Assembly: GCA_029932585.1 (NCBI GenBank)
Contig: JAOZPU010000004.1
Span: 1 to 34,174 of the forward strand
DNA: 34,174 nt
Source of the DNA: Spirochaetia bacterium
GTDB taxonomy: Bacteria > Spirochaetota > Spirochaetia > B11-G9
Direction: 5' to 3'
A model generated the notes under the pieces. It was not told the DNA's origin and did not search any database. It was given only the letters and a program-made list of their open reading frames with translations. The stretch's first letter is position 1. Every line of letters begins with the position of its first letter. This document shows positions 1 to 8,794 of the stretch, in pieces. The translations under genes and the position numbers were made by a program.

Positions 1-77
1 AACCCAGGAAGATGTCTGATAGAATTCTGGCAATTCCCTGGAATCAGTTTTAAAAAAAATATTTTGTGATAATAAAT

Positions 78-2537
78 TTATTCCACAATACAGGGTTTTA
101 ACCCCCATATCTCCTTTGCATATTCGGCAATTGTCCTGTCTGAGGAAAATTTTCCCGAAGAAGCAATGTTTATAATAGCCTTTCTATTCCATTCCTCTCT
201 ATTTGCATACATAGCCTCAGCTTTCTGATGTGCATCGTCATAGGATCTAAGATCTGCCAGATGCATATATTTATCACCCTCATCAAACAGCATTCGTTTG
301 ATTGGGTCAAAAATACCAGGTTCTGAAAAGCTAAAATAATCGTTAAAAATCAGATCAAGAGCATCTTTTATCTCTTTATCTTCTTTGTAATAACTAGCAG
401 GATTGTATTTGGGTTTCAACTGTGAAACTTCATCTGCATTTAAACCAAAAATAAACTCGTTTTCTATACCTGCTTCCTCTACAATTTCTACATTGGCGCC
501 ATCCATTGTTCCAATGGTAATAGCTCCATTACACATAAACTTCATATTCCCTGTTCCCGAAGCTTCTGTTCCAGCAGTAGAAATTTGTTCCGATAGATCT
601 GTGGCAGGAATTATTTTTTCAGCCAGAGAAACTTTGTAATCTGCTAAAAAGTAGACTTCAAGCTTTCCCTTAATAAGTTCATCATTGTTAATAACATCAG
701 AGACATTATTAATTAGTTTAATAATAAGTTTAGCCATATCGTATCCAGGGGCAGACTTCCCTGCAAATATTGAAATCCGGGGGAAAAAATCGTCAGAATT
801 ACCTCTTCGTATCCTGTTGTAGAGCATTATTATCTGCATAACATTTAACAGTTGTCTTTTATATTCATGCATTCTTTTAATTTGGACATTGTAAAATGCT
901 TCGGGATTTAGTTTTACCCCATATTTTTTCTTTACACATTGAGAGAGACGTTGTTTTGCAAGAACTTTAGTTTCCTGAAATTTTGTCCGGAAATTTTTAT
1001 CATCGGCCCAGATCTCAAGCTTTCTAAGCTGAGCAAAATCTGTTATCCATCCATCTCCAATTGTTTCTGTTATCAAAGCTGCAAGTGAAGGGTTTGCATG
1101 AAGCAGCCATCTCCTTTGGGTTATTCCATTTGTTTTATTGTTAAATCGACCTGGAAACATCTTTGCAAAAGATGGTACAAGTCTGCTTTTAAGAAGTTCT
1201 GTATGTAAAGCTGCAACTCCATTGGTTGAATGGGAGCCTGTAATACATAAATTAGCCATTCTAATCTGTTTTGGGTTTCCCTCTTCTACAATGCTTATCT
1301 CTTTTATTTTATCCATATCATCAGGAAAAAAAGTAACAGCTTTGTTTAAAAACCTGCGGTTTATCTCAAATATAATCTGCAGATGTCGCGGAAGAAGTTT
1401 ATTAAGCATTGGTTCGGGCCATTTTTCAAGAGCTTCAGGCATTAAAGTATGATTTGTATAGCCCATTACAGAAACTGTAATATTCCAGGCTTTATCCCAG
1501 GACAGATTTTCTTCATCGACAAGAAGTCTCATTAGCTCTGGTATTGCAATTGAAGGATGCGTATCGTTTAACTGTATAGCAGCAAAATCAGGGAAATTTT
1601 TCCAGGACTCTCCTGATTTTCTAAAACGTCGTAAAATATCGTTTAAAGAGCAAGCTACAAAAAAGTACTGCTGTTTAAGGCGTAATTCTTTTCCAAGATA
1701 TAGTGTGTCATTGGGATAAAGTACTTTTGTAAGATTTTCAGCCTGTACTTTTGCACTGACTGCTTCCACATAATCACCATCATTAAAATCCTGGAAGTCA
1801 AATTCTTCAGCTGCTCTAGCGCTCCACAGCCTTAGGGTATTTATGGTTTTCCCACCATACCCGGCTATGGGCATATCATATGCGACCCCAATTACATCAT
1901 TTGTATCTACCCACCGGTAAATAGTTTTCCCTTTTTCATTAAAAGGTTCTACTCTACCGCCAAACGAAACCTTTACAGTTACATCAGGACGTTCAATTTC
2001 CCATGGATTACCGTTTCTTAACCAGTCATCCGGCTGTTCCGTCTGATATCCATTATCAATTTTCTGCTTAAAAATACCGTAATCATATCTTATTCCATAA
2101 CCAAAAGATGGAAGATTCATAGTTGCCATGGAATCAAGAAAACATGCGGCAAGTCTTCCAAGGCCTCCATTCCCTAAACCTGCATCAGCTTCCTGATCCT
2201 CCAGATCTTCCAGATTGTACCCTAGCTCTTTTAATGATTCTGCAACATTATCTTCAAGCTGCATATTAATAATATTATTTCCCATGGCTCTTCCCATAAG
2301 GAATTCCAAAGACAGGTAATAGGCTCGCTTTGTATTCTTATTATGATGGGTCTGCTGGGTTTTTATCCACTGGTTTATAAGTCTGTCTCTTATAGTATAC
2401 GATAATGCCATAAAGCGATCATGGTTTGTTGTTGTGTACTCGTCTACTCCAAGAGTATACTTTAGATGCTCGAGGAATCCCTGTTTAATAGATTCAGAAC
2501 TTTTACCACTTCTACTGTTCTCTATTGTATTATTCAA
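78..2537 (-). CDS. glgP: Glycogen/maltodextrin phosphorylase (GT35), TTG start codon
   Basis: 819-aa ORF with GT35 motifs: N-terminal 'NTKRAYYLSLEFLMGRAMGNN', 'DAGLGNGGLGRLAACFLDS', PLP-region 'EASGTGNMKFMCNGAITIGTMDGANVEI'. GGGAG Shine-Dalgarno upstream of the TTG. Confidence 0.97.
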   Translation of the reverse strand: MNNTIENSRSGKSSESIKQGFLEHLKYTLGVDEYTTTNHDRFMALSYTIRDRLINQWIKTQQTHHNKNTKRAYYLSLEFLMGRAMGNNIINMQLEDNVAESLKELGYNLEDLEDQEADAGLGNGGLGRLAACFLDSMATMNLPSFGYGIRYDYGIFKQKIDNGYQTEQPDDWLRNGNPWEIERPDVTVKVSFGGRVEPFNEKGKTIYRWVDTNDVIGVAYDMPIAGYGGKTINTLRLWSARAAEEFDFQDFNDGDYVEAVSAKVQAENLTKVLYPNDTLYLGKELRLKQQYFFVACSLNDILRRFRKSGESWKNFPDFAAIQLNDTHPSIAIPELMRLLVDEENLSWDKAWNITVSVMGYTNHTLMPEALEKWPEPMLNKLLPRHLQIIFEINRRFLNKAVTFFPDDMDKIKEISIVEEGNPKQIRMANLCITGSHSTNGVAALHTELLKSRLVPSFAKMFPGRFNNKTNGITQRRWLLHANPSLAALITETIGDGWITDFAQLRKLEIWADDKNFRTKFQETKVLAKQRLSQCVKKKYGVKLNPEAFYNVQIKRMHEYKRQLLNVMQIIMLYNRIRRGNSDDFFPRISIFAGKSAPGYDMAKLIIKLINNVSDVINNDELIKGKLEVYFLADYKVSLAEKIIPATDLSEQISTAGTEASGTGNMKFMCNGAITIGTMDGANVEIVEEAGIENEFIFGLNADEVSQLKPKYNPASYYKEDKEIKDALDLIFNDYFSFSEPGIFDPIKRMLFDEGDKYMHLADLRSYDDAHQKAEAMYANREEWNRKAIINIASSGKFSSDRTIAEYAKEIWGLKPCIVE

Positions 2538-2634
2538 AAAACACTCCCGTATGTGTAGTTTACAGGTATAGATTATGATTATATTTTTAATTTACTCAAG
2601 TAGAAAAGCTTTTTAAGATGTTAGTGATATAAGT

Positions 2635-4893
2635 TTATTTGCTTTTGTATATTCCATTACCGGAACTTCCTGCATAAATTGTCGATGGATCCAAAGGATC
2701 AATAGCTAAAGAATTAAAATACAGAACCCCTAAGCCATTATTAATAGGTTTCCAGCTCTCTCCTGAATTTATACTCCTGTATATTCCTCTCCCACTTGAA
2801 ATATCATGATAGGGTGCATCGGTTGTTGCTGCATATAGAATATTACTGTTAACAGGATCAATAGCTAAGGAGGAAATTTCTAAATTATCTTCCTCTCCAA
2901 ATCCTTTATTTAATCTTTCCCAGGAGCTGCCTCCATTGTTGCTTTTGTATACACCACCATAAAAATATTCTTTTAATGTATGGTCGTAGTCACTAAATAC
3001 AGCGGTATAAATAATTTGAGAATTTTCATTGGGAATTACAATATCCCACACGCTTATTTGCGGAATATTTCTATCGATTCTATACCATGTATCTCCGGCG
3101 TTAGTTGATTTAAACAATCCTCCCTGAATTGTTTTTGAGTTTTCTCCATTCTCAATTATCTTTGCTTCAAGACCAGCATATAGTATGTTGGAGTTGTTAG
3201 GATCTATGAGGATTTTCATTACCTGAAGATTTTTATTAACTCCCAGACCCCTGTTTACAGGAATCCAGTGGTCTCCTCCGTCAATAGTTTTATAAATCCC
3301 GTTATTATAGCTAGCGGCATATAAAATTCTTGATTCTGAGGGGCTGTTTTTATCCAGCGCAATCGACCATATCTGAGCATCAGGTATTCCGTTATTTAGA
3401 GCTACCCATGTTTCTCCGTAATCGTCGCTTCTGTATACTTCTCCTGAGTTTTCTTCCCACCATCCGCAGGATGCATATATTATATTTGGACTGTCCGGAT
3501 CCACTATAATATCAAAGGTATTATCTTTATATCTCATTCCATGATCTGTTTTTTTAAAAGATTTTCCTCCGTCAATACTTTTTAAAAATCCAATATCCCA
3601 ATAACCTGCGTACACATTATTGGAATTAGTGGGGTCGACAGAAATGGTTTCCACACAGGTTGTTTCAAATCCTTCTCCTTTCCAATAACCATTTTTATCT
3701 GATTTTGTGTATAATTGCTTCCATGTTACTCCACTGTTCTCTGTTTCAAAGAGATGCATAGATGTTCCGAAAAGAATCCTGTTGGAACTTACAGGATCAA
3801 TAGTCATAGCCATTGGAGATACACCGGTATCAGGAATCCATCCTAAATCCATATTTTTGTCATTTGTATCAGCCCTGGTTATCCAGTCCCATGAATCACC
3901 GCCATTGGTGGTTTTGTAAACTCCAGGATCCGGTGTCCATGGCATGTTCCCTGTATAAAGAACTTCAGGGTTGTGTTTGTCTATAACGAGTGTTGTGTAG
4001 TTACAAGTAAAGCCGCTTTCTTTTCCCATATTTTTTGGGAGGCCATTGTTTATAGATTTCCAGGAATCTCCACCATTGATACTTTTGTAGACACCGCCTT
4101 TCCAGTGCCAACTTCCAGGGTTAGCCCATAAAGTAACATAAACAGTATCTGTATTTACCGGATCAACAACAATATTCATTGCTTTTAATTTTGGTAATCC
4201 TGATTTTTTCTGTTTCCATGTTTTTCCGGCATCTGTACTTTTATAAACCCCTTTGTCTGTAGCTGCATAGATGTTTTTGGAGTTTTTCGAATCTATATCC
4301 ATGGAGTAGATCATTGCTTCGGGATTAATTCCTGTTTTACGAATTAATGTCCATGTTTCTCCTCTGTCTATACTCTTATAGATAGATCCCTTTATTTCTA
4401 CTGAGTCCCAGTGATAACGGTCAAAGTCATATCCTTTTTTATGAACTCCTATACCAGCATAGAGAATGTTATTATTTTTAGGGTCTACAACTATATCGTT
4501 AATTGGTGCACTAAATGAATATTCTTCTGTATCAGGGAACCCTGAACGTTTGGCAGTCCAGGTATCTCCTCCGTTGGTTGACTTGTAAATACCACCTCTG
4601 GTTGCCAGGTAGAGAATGTCGGGATTTACAGGGTCGTAAGTAATATCCTGAACGAAATAGATAGATAAACCATTGTTTTTTATTGTCCAGCTTTTGCCAT
4701 TATCACTACTTTTATATACCCCTCCTACATCACATCCAACATAAAGAGTATGAAGTGGATCATTTATAACTGTGATTGCAGATATCCATCCCCCTCCTCC
4801 GGGGCCTATAGGATTCCATTCTACCTGAGAGTATAGGTTGTAACAAAAAATATTAAACAGTGATAAAAAAACTATCAGCTTGAAAGGTTTCAC
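2635..4893 (-). CDS. Secreted BNR/sortilin-type repeat protein, two predicted 7-bladed beta-propellers, GH74 (xyloglucanase)-like
   Basis: 752-aa ORF, GTG start with AGGAG SD, N-terminal hydrophobic signal peptide, about 14 '[VI]YKS.[ND]GG.[ST]W' repeats, 'GPGGGGWISAI' N-terminus and 'CDVGGVYKS' / 'YWDIGFLKS' motifs. Confidence 0.85.
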   Translation of the reverse strand: MKPFKLIVFLSLFNIFCYNLYSQVEWNPIGPGGGGWISAITVINDPLHTLYVGCDVGGVYKSSDNGKSWTIKNNGLSIYFVQDITYDPVNPDILYLATRGGIYKSTNGGDTWTAKRSGFPDTEEYSFSAPINDIVVDPKNNNILYAGIGVHKKGYDFDRYHWDSVEIKGSIYKSIDRGETWTLIRKTGINPEAMIYSMDIDSKNSKNIYAATDKGVYKSTDAGKTWKQKKSGLPKLKAMNIVVDPVNTDTVYVTLWANPGSWHWKGGVYKSINGGDSWKSINNGLPKNMGKESGFTCNYTTLVIDKHNPEVLYTGNMPWTPDPGVYKTTNGGDSWDWITRADTNDKNMDLGWIPDTGVSPMAMTIDPVSSNRILFGTSMHLFETENSGVTWKQLYTKSDKNGYWKGEGFETTCVETISVDPTNSNNVYAGYWDIGFLKSIDGGKSFKKTDHGMRYKDNTFDIIVDPDSPNIIYASCGWWEENSGEVYRSDDYGETWVALNNGIPDAQIWSIALDKNSPSESRILYAASYNNGIYKTIDGGDHWIPVNRGLGVNKNLQVMKILIDPNNSNILYAGLEAKIIENGENSKTIQGGLFKSTNAGDTWYRIDRNIPQISVWDIVIPNENSQIIYTAVFSDYDHTLKEYFYGGVYKSNNGGSSWERLNKGFGEEDNLEISSLAIDPVNSNILYAATTDAPYHDISSGRGIYRSINSGESWKPINNGLGVLYFNSLAIDPLDPSTIYAGSSGNGIYKSK

Positions 4894-4922
4894 TTGAGCT
4901 CCTATTACTAATATTCTGTTTT

Positions 4923-4951
4923 ATTATCTGCTACTTTCCGTGATCATTCAA
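4923..4951 (-). promoter_or_regulatory. Candidate sigma70-type promoter for the BNR gene
   Basis: On the minus strand: TTGAAT - 17 nt - GATAAT, about 30 nt upstream of the GTG start. Confidence 0.5.
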
Positions 4952-4968
4952 TAAAAGCATCTTACATG

Positions 4969-4997
4969 TTGACAAAAAACCTTAACTTTGCTATTTT
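4969..4997 (+). promoter_or_regulatory. Sigma70-type promoter for tRNA-Thr
   Basis: TTGACA - 17 nt - TATTTT, with the -10 ending 17 nt before the tRNA 5' end. Confidence 0.65.
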
Positions 4998-5014
4998 TGG
5001 CAAACTTTATCAGT

Positions 5015-5087
5015 GCCCTTGTAGCTCAGTCGGTAGAGCACCTCCATGGTAAGGAGGGGGTAATCGGTTCAAATCCGATCGAGGGCT
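5015..5087 (+). tRNA. tRNA-Thr(GGT)
   Basis: 73-nt cloverleaf: acceptor GCCCTTG/CGAGGGC, D arm GCTC/GAGC, anticodon stem CCTCC/GGAGG with loop ATGGTAA (anticodon GGT), T arm ATCGG-TTCAAAT-CCGAT. CCA not encoded. Confidence 0.96.
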
Positions 5088-5138
5088 ATGAAATAGAAGT
5101 CTGACACTATAAAACGTAGTATTTTTGGGTCAGTTGTG

Positions 5139-5166
5139 TTGACATTTAGAGTCTCTTTATAATAAT
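5139..5166 (+). promoter_or_regulatory. Candidate promoter upstream of rpmG
   Basis: TTGACA - 16 nt - AATAAT between tRNA-Thr and rpmG. Confidence 0.4.
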
Positions 5167-5240
5167 CTGTGCCCTAAGGTTCGTGATTTTGGGGTTGTTT
5201 TGCTCTTTTATTTATAGGGCTAATAGGGGAATGGACAGTT

Positions 5241-5417
5241 ATGGCAAGTAAAAAGAAAGGAGCAATCGAAAAAATTGCTCTTAAATGTACAGAGTGTAAT
5301 CGCAGGAATTATACAACAGAAAAGAATAGAAGAAATATGCAGGGAAAGCTGGAGCTTATGAAGTATTGTAAGTGGGATAAAAAGCATACATTGCATAAAG
5401 AAAGTAAAATTAAGTAA
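5241..5417 (+). CDS. rpmG: 50S ribosomal protein L33 (not in the supplied ORF track)
   Basis: Translation [58 protein letters not shown] is typical of L33; tRNA-Trp and secE follow. Confidence 0.95.
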   Translation: MASKKKGAIEKIALKCTECNRRNYTTEKNRRNMQGKLELMKYCKWDKKHTLHKESKIK

Positions 5418-5426
5418 GACCTTCTC

Positions 5427-5500
5427 AGGCCAGTAGCTCTAATGGCTAGAGCGCCGGTCTCCAAAACCGGATGTTGTAGGTTCGAGTCCTACCTGGCCTG
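5427..5500 (+). tRNA. tRNA-Trp(CCA)
   Basis: 74-nt cloverleaf: acceptor AGGCCAG/CTGGCCT, D arm GCTC/GAGC, anticodon stem CCGGT/ACCGG with loop CTCCAAA, T arm GTAGG-TTCGAGT-CCTAC. Confidence 0.97.
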
Positions 5501-5535
5501 CGATTTTATTTTATGACGACTAAGGATATTTGTTT

Positions 5536-5715
5536 ATGAAAAAAATTATACAGTTCTTCAAAGATAGTTATGCGGAGCTTAAGCGAGTTGTATGGCCCAG
5601 CAGAGAGAATGTGGCTGCATCTACTAAGGTAGTTATAGTTTCTACTTTGATTTTTGCTGTTATTCTTGGTTTTGTGGATTTTCTTCTACTTAAAGGGATG
5701 GATATCCTTTTTTAG
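5536..5715 (+). CDS. secE: Preprotein translocase subunit SecE
   Basis: MKKIIQFFKDSYAELKRVVWPSRENV... with one C-terminal TM; ATG at 5536 preferred over the upstream TTG at 5530. Confidence 0.93.
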   Translation: MKKIIQFFKDSYAELKRVVWPSRENVAASTKVVIVSTLIFAVILGFVDFLLLKGMDILF

Positions 5716-5759
5716 TTATCCGTCTTTTTGTAGAGTAAGTTAGATCAGGTGGGGGAAAA

Positions 5760-6314
5760 ATGGCTAAGGGTTGGTATGTGCTACATGTTTACTCAGGTTA
5801 TGAAAATAAAATAGAAAAATTTATTAGAATAATGATGGAGAAATCTCCTTTTATAGAGACTGTCTTTGATATTAAGGTTCCTTCAGAGGAAGTTGCTGAA
5901 GTAAGAGATGGTAAAAAGAGAATTGTAACAAAGAAATTTCTTCCTGGTTATATTCTTATTGAAATGGATCTTCCTGAACGTGGTTGGAAGGAAGTTTGTT
6001 CCGGTATAAAAACAATACAGGGTGTTACTGGTTTTGTTGGTGTAATGGGTGGAGCTAAACCTCAGCCTATATCTGCAGAAGAGGCCAGATCGATTCTGCA
6101 GAAGACAGGACAAATTAAATCAGATAAGAATATTAAAGTAGCTCAGGTATTTTCAGAGGGTGACAGCGTTAGAATTATTGAAGGTCCCTTTGATACTTTT
6201 ACCGGAACTATAGAAGATGTGAATGGAGAAAAAGGAAAACTTCGGGTTGTTGTGGGTATTTTTGGCCGTGCAACACCTGTTGAGGTTGATTTTCTTCAGG
6301 TTGAAAAGATATAG
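5760..6314 (+). CDS. nusG: Transcription termination/antitermination protein NusG
   Basis: 'WYVLHVYSGYENKIEKFI', 'FLPGYILIEM', KOW region 'EGDSVRIIEGPFDTFTGTIEDVNGEKGKLRVVVGIFGRATPVEVDF'. Confidence 0.97.
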   Translation: MAKGWYVLHVYSGYENKIEKFIRIMMEKSPFIETVFDIKVPSEEVAEVRDGKKRIVTKKFLPGYILIEMDLPERGWKEVCSGIKTIQGVTGFVGVMGGAKPQPISAEEARSILQKTGQIKSDKNIKVAQVFSEGDSVRIIEGPFDTFTGTIEDVNGEKGKLRVVVGIFGRATPVEVDFLQVEKI

Positions 6315-6440
6315 CAAATTTACCTTTGTAGAAACGTAGCACGCTGCGTATTTGCGAATGTTCTAATATCTTCCGTTGGGAGATTGATGGGAGTCTGGTG
6401 TAATAGTCAGACGTGATTACCACAAACTGCAGTAGTCGTA
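6314..6440 (+). promoter_or_regulatory. nusG-rplK intergenic structured leader, candidate L1 (L11-operon) autoregulatory site
   Basis: 176-nt gap with hairpin ACGTAG-CACG-CTGCGT (6334-6349) and hairpin GTCTG...CAGAC (6393-6412) flanked by TTGGGAG and GATTACCACA. Confidence 0.4.
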
Positions 6441-6490
6441 GAAGTAAGGTTTTTCTTATTTATACCGTTGCTGCATATCGGAGAAGTAAA

Positions 6491-6922
6491 ATGGCAAAAA
6501 AGAAGGTTACTGCACTTATAAAGCTGCAGGTTCCTGCTCAGAAAGCTACCCCGGCTCCGCCGGTAGGTCCAGCTCTGGGTCCTCATGGAGTTAGTGCTCC
6601 GCAATTTGTTCAACAGTTTAATGAGAGATCAAAGAATGTTGAAGCAGGTATGACTGTGCCTGTTGTAATAACGGTTTATTCAGATAAATCATTCACCTTT
6701 ATAACAAAAACACCACCTGCAGCAGTTCTTATTAAGAAAGCCTGTGGTATTGATAGTGGATCAGCTGAACCTCATAAGGTTAAGGTTGCAACTATTACAA
6801 AGGCAAAGTTGAAAGAAATTGCAGAAATAAAGATGCAGGATCTTAATGCAAATGATATTGATGCCGCAATGAAAATTATTGCTGGAACAGCTCGTAGTAT
6901 GGGCGTTGAGGTGGGTGCTTAG
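6491..6922 (+). CDS. rplK: 50S ribosomal protein L11
   Basis: [34 protein letters not shown]...; start re-called from ORF 6413 to the ATG at 6491. Confidence 0.96.
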   Translation: MAKKKVTALIKLQVPAQKATPAPPVGPALGPHGVSAPQFVQQFNERSKNVEAGMTVPVVITVYSDKSFTFITKTPPAAVLIKKACGIDSGSAEPHKVKVATITKAKLKEIAEIKMQDLNANDIDAAMKIIAGTARSMGVEVGA

Positions 6923-6923
6923 T

Positions 6924-7616
6924 ATGAATCATGGAAAAAAATATACCGAAGCTCTTGGTAAGTATAATAAGCAGGATTCTTTTCCTATTGAAAAGGCTCT
7001 TGATGTTGTTAAGGAAGTTGCTTTTGCTAAATTTGATGAAACGGTGGAATTATCCGTTAACTTAAATCTTAAAAAAAGCCAGTCAGTACGTGATACTCTG
7101 GTTCTTCCTTTTCAGTTTTCTGCAGAGAAAAAGGTTCTTGTTTTTGCAAAAGGTGAAAAAGCTGATGAAGCCAAAGAGGCTGGAGCAACATACGTTGGTG
7201 ATGTTGATCTGGTAGCGAAGATTAAAGGTGGATGGCTTGATTTTGATGTAGCTGTAGCAACTCCGGATATGATGAAGGATGTTGGTAAATTGGGACCTAT
7301 TTTGGGTAGACGCGGTTTAATGCCTAATCCAAAAACTCAAACGGTTACTTTTGATGTTAAAGGCGCATTGGCTGAACTTAAAAAAGGTCGTGTAGAATAC
7401 AGGTCTGATAAAACTGGTGTGGTTCATTTTTCTGTTGGAAAAGTATCTATGGATGCTGCTCAGATGAAAAGCAATGCTATGCTCGTAATTGAAGATATAG
7501 TAAAGAAGAAACCGAGTGATACGAAGGGTGATTTTATTAAAACTATTGCTCTTTCTTCAACAATGGGTCCTGGTGTTAGGGTAGACTTGAAATCCCTTGA
7601 TCAGGCCGGAGCATAG
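6924..7616 (+). CDS. rplA: 50S ribosomal protein L1
   Basis: L1 motifs '[22 protein letters not shown]', '[19 protein letters not shown]'; start re-called to ATG 6924. Confidence 0.96.
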   Translation: MNHGKKYTEALGKYNKQDSFPIEKALDVVKEVAFAKFDETVELSVNLNLKKSQSVRDTLVLPFQFSAEKKVLVFAKGEKADEAKEAGATYVGDVDLVAKIKGGWLDFDVAVATPDMMKDVGKLGPILGRRGLMPNPKTQTVTFDVKGALAELKKGRVEYRSDKTGVVHFSVGKVSMDAAQMKSNAMLVIEDIVKKKPSDTKGDFIKTIALSSTMGPGVRVDLKSLDQAGA

Positions 7617-7626
7617 GGAGAAGATT

Positions 7627-8160
7627 ATGTCAGATTATCAGGTAAAAATACAGGACTACAAGGTAAAGGCTATTGAAGATGTTAAAGGTGATCTTGAAAA
7701 AATCAATGATATAATCTTTACTAATTACCGTGGTCTTAGTGTAGAAAAAATTACAGAACTTAGAGGTAAGTTAAGAGCTCAGGATGCTGTTTTTAAAGTT
7801 GTAAAAAACAGATTTACAAAAATTGCTCTACGGCAGCTTGACAGACCGGAAGTTGGAGAGAATCTTGTTGGCCCTACAGCAGTTGCTCTTGTTTCGAATG
7901 AAGCAGGTCCGGTTGCTAAAGAGTTGGTGGAGTTTGCAAAAGATGGTGTTCTTATTATCAAGGGTGGAATAATTGACGGCAATGTTTTTAATGCTGATCA
8001 AATTGTTGAGTTTAGTAAACTTCCAACAAGGCTTGAGCTTATTTCTAAACTAATGGCTACTATAAATGCACCATTGCAGAATGTTGTTTATGTTCTTAAT
8101 GCTGTTCCTCAGAAACTTGTAAGAACTCTGCAGGCTGTTGCAGATAAGAAGGGTGAATAG
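7627..8160 (+). CDS. rplJ: 50S ribosomal protein L10
   Basis: 'FTNYRGLSVEKITELRGKLR', 'FKVVKNRFTKIAL', C-terminal L12-binding helix; start at ATG 7627. Confidence 0.95.
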   Translation: MSDYQVKIQDYKVKAIEDVKGDLEKINDIIFTNYRGLSVEKITELRGKLRAQDAVFKVVKNRFTKIALRQLDRPEVGENLVGPTAVALVSNEAGPVAKELVEFAKDGVLIIKGGIIDGNVFNADQIVEFSKLPTRLELISKLMATINAPLQNVVYVLNAVPQKLVRTLQAVADKKGE

Positions 8161-8207
8161 TTAATTTAGTAAAAATACCGATTTTAATATTGGTTAAATA
8201 AATATGA

Positions 8208-8242
8208 CAGCGTTAGTCTTCACTGGTAGTATGCTATCGCTG
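8208..8242 (+). promoter_or_regulatory. Imperfect hairpin in the rplJ-rplL intergenic region
   Basis: CAGCG-t-TAGT ... GCTA-t-CGCTG style stem, about 25 nt before the rplL start, followed by strong SD GAGGAGAAGG. Confidence 0.35.
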
Positions 8243-8266
8243 CAAAGAAAATGAGGAGAAGGTAAT

Positions 8267-8644
8267 ATGGCTACAAAAGAAGAAATTTTAGATGCAATTG
8301 CAAGTATGACAGTTTTAGAGGTTTCTGAATTAATTTCTGCAATGGAAGACAAATTTGGTGTTACAGCCGCTGCTCCAGTAGCAGTAGCAGCAGCCGCCGC
8401 AGCAGGTCCTGCTGAAGCAGCTGAAGAACAGACAGAGTTTGATGTTGTTCTTAAAAGTTTTGGTGATGGTAAGAAAATACCTGTTATTAAGGTTGTTCGA
8501 GCTATTACAGGTCTTGGTCTTAAAGAAGCTAAAGAGCTTGTTGAAGCAGGAGATAAAGTTATTAAAGAAGCTGTTACAAAAGATGAAGCAGCAGAACTTA
8601 AAACTAAACTTGAAGAAGCTGGTGCAGTTGTCGAAGTTAAATAA
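8267..8644 (+). CDS. rplL: 50S ribosomal protein L7/L12
   Basis: Ala-rich hinge and C-terminal domain '[37 protein letters not shown]'. Confidence 0.97.
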   Translation: MATKEEILDAIASMTVLEVSELISAMEDKFGVTAAAPVAVAAAAAAGPAEAAEEQTEFDVVLKSFGDGKKIPVIKVVRAITGLGLKEAKELVEAGDKVIKEAVTKDEAAELKTKLEEAGAVVEVK

Positions 8645-8684
8645 CAACTGTTTTAGTTTAAAAATTATTAGTTGACTCGATTAG

Positions 8685-8709
8685 CCACCGGAATGAAAAA
8701 TTTCGGTGG
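8685..8709 (+). terminator. Attenuator-like hairpin between rplL and rpoB
   Basis: CCACCGGAA-TGAAAAA-TTTCGGTGG (9-bp stem with one GU) followed by TATTTTG. Confidence 0.45.
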
Positions 8710-8794
8710 TATTTTGTATAATATTAGAGATTGAATGTTGTTTGATGCTGCAGGTTCTGCAGTAATATACATTTCTTTTTCAGGGAGGGTGGTA

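Noticed and set aside
1-77. Possible glgP terminator at the left edge (CTGAT...ATCAG pairing on the minus strand)
   Set aside because: Weak stem with the T-run on the wrong side; not enough sequence to support it.
403-1452. Small plus-strand ORFs (403..639, 1138..1452) opposite glgP
   Set aside because: Antisense shadows inside a well-conserved phosphorylase gene.
2635-4893. BNR repeats considered as a nucleotide-level tandem repeat array
   Set aside because: Repeats are diverged at DNA level; they are ordinary propeller blades, not recent tandem duplications.
8330-8647. 105-aa minus-strand ORF opposite rplL
   Set aside because: Low-complexity Phe/Asn/Cys-rich antisense translation of the rplL coding sequence.
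8735-8794. 20-aa N-terminal extension of RpoB in the ORF track
   Set aside because: ATG 8795 has a strong AGGGAGGG SD and gives the normal RpoB N-terminus; the extension is leader sequence.
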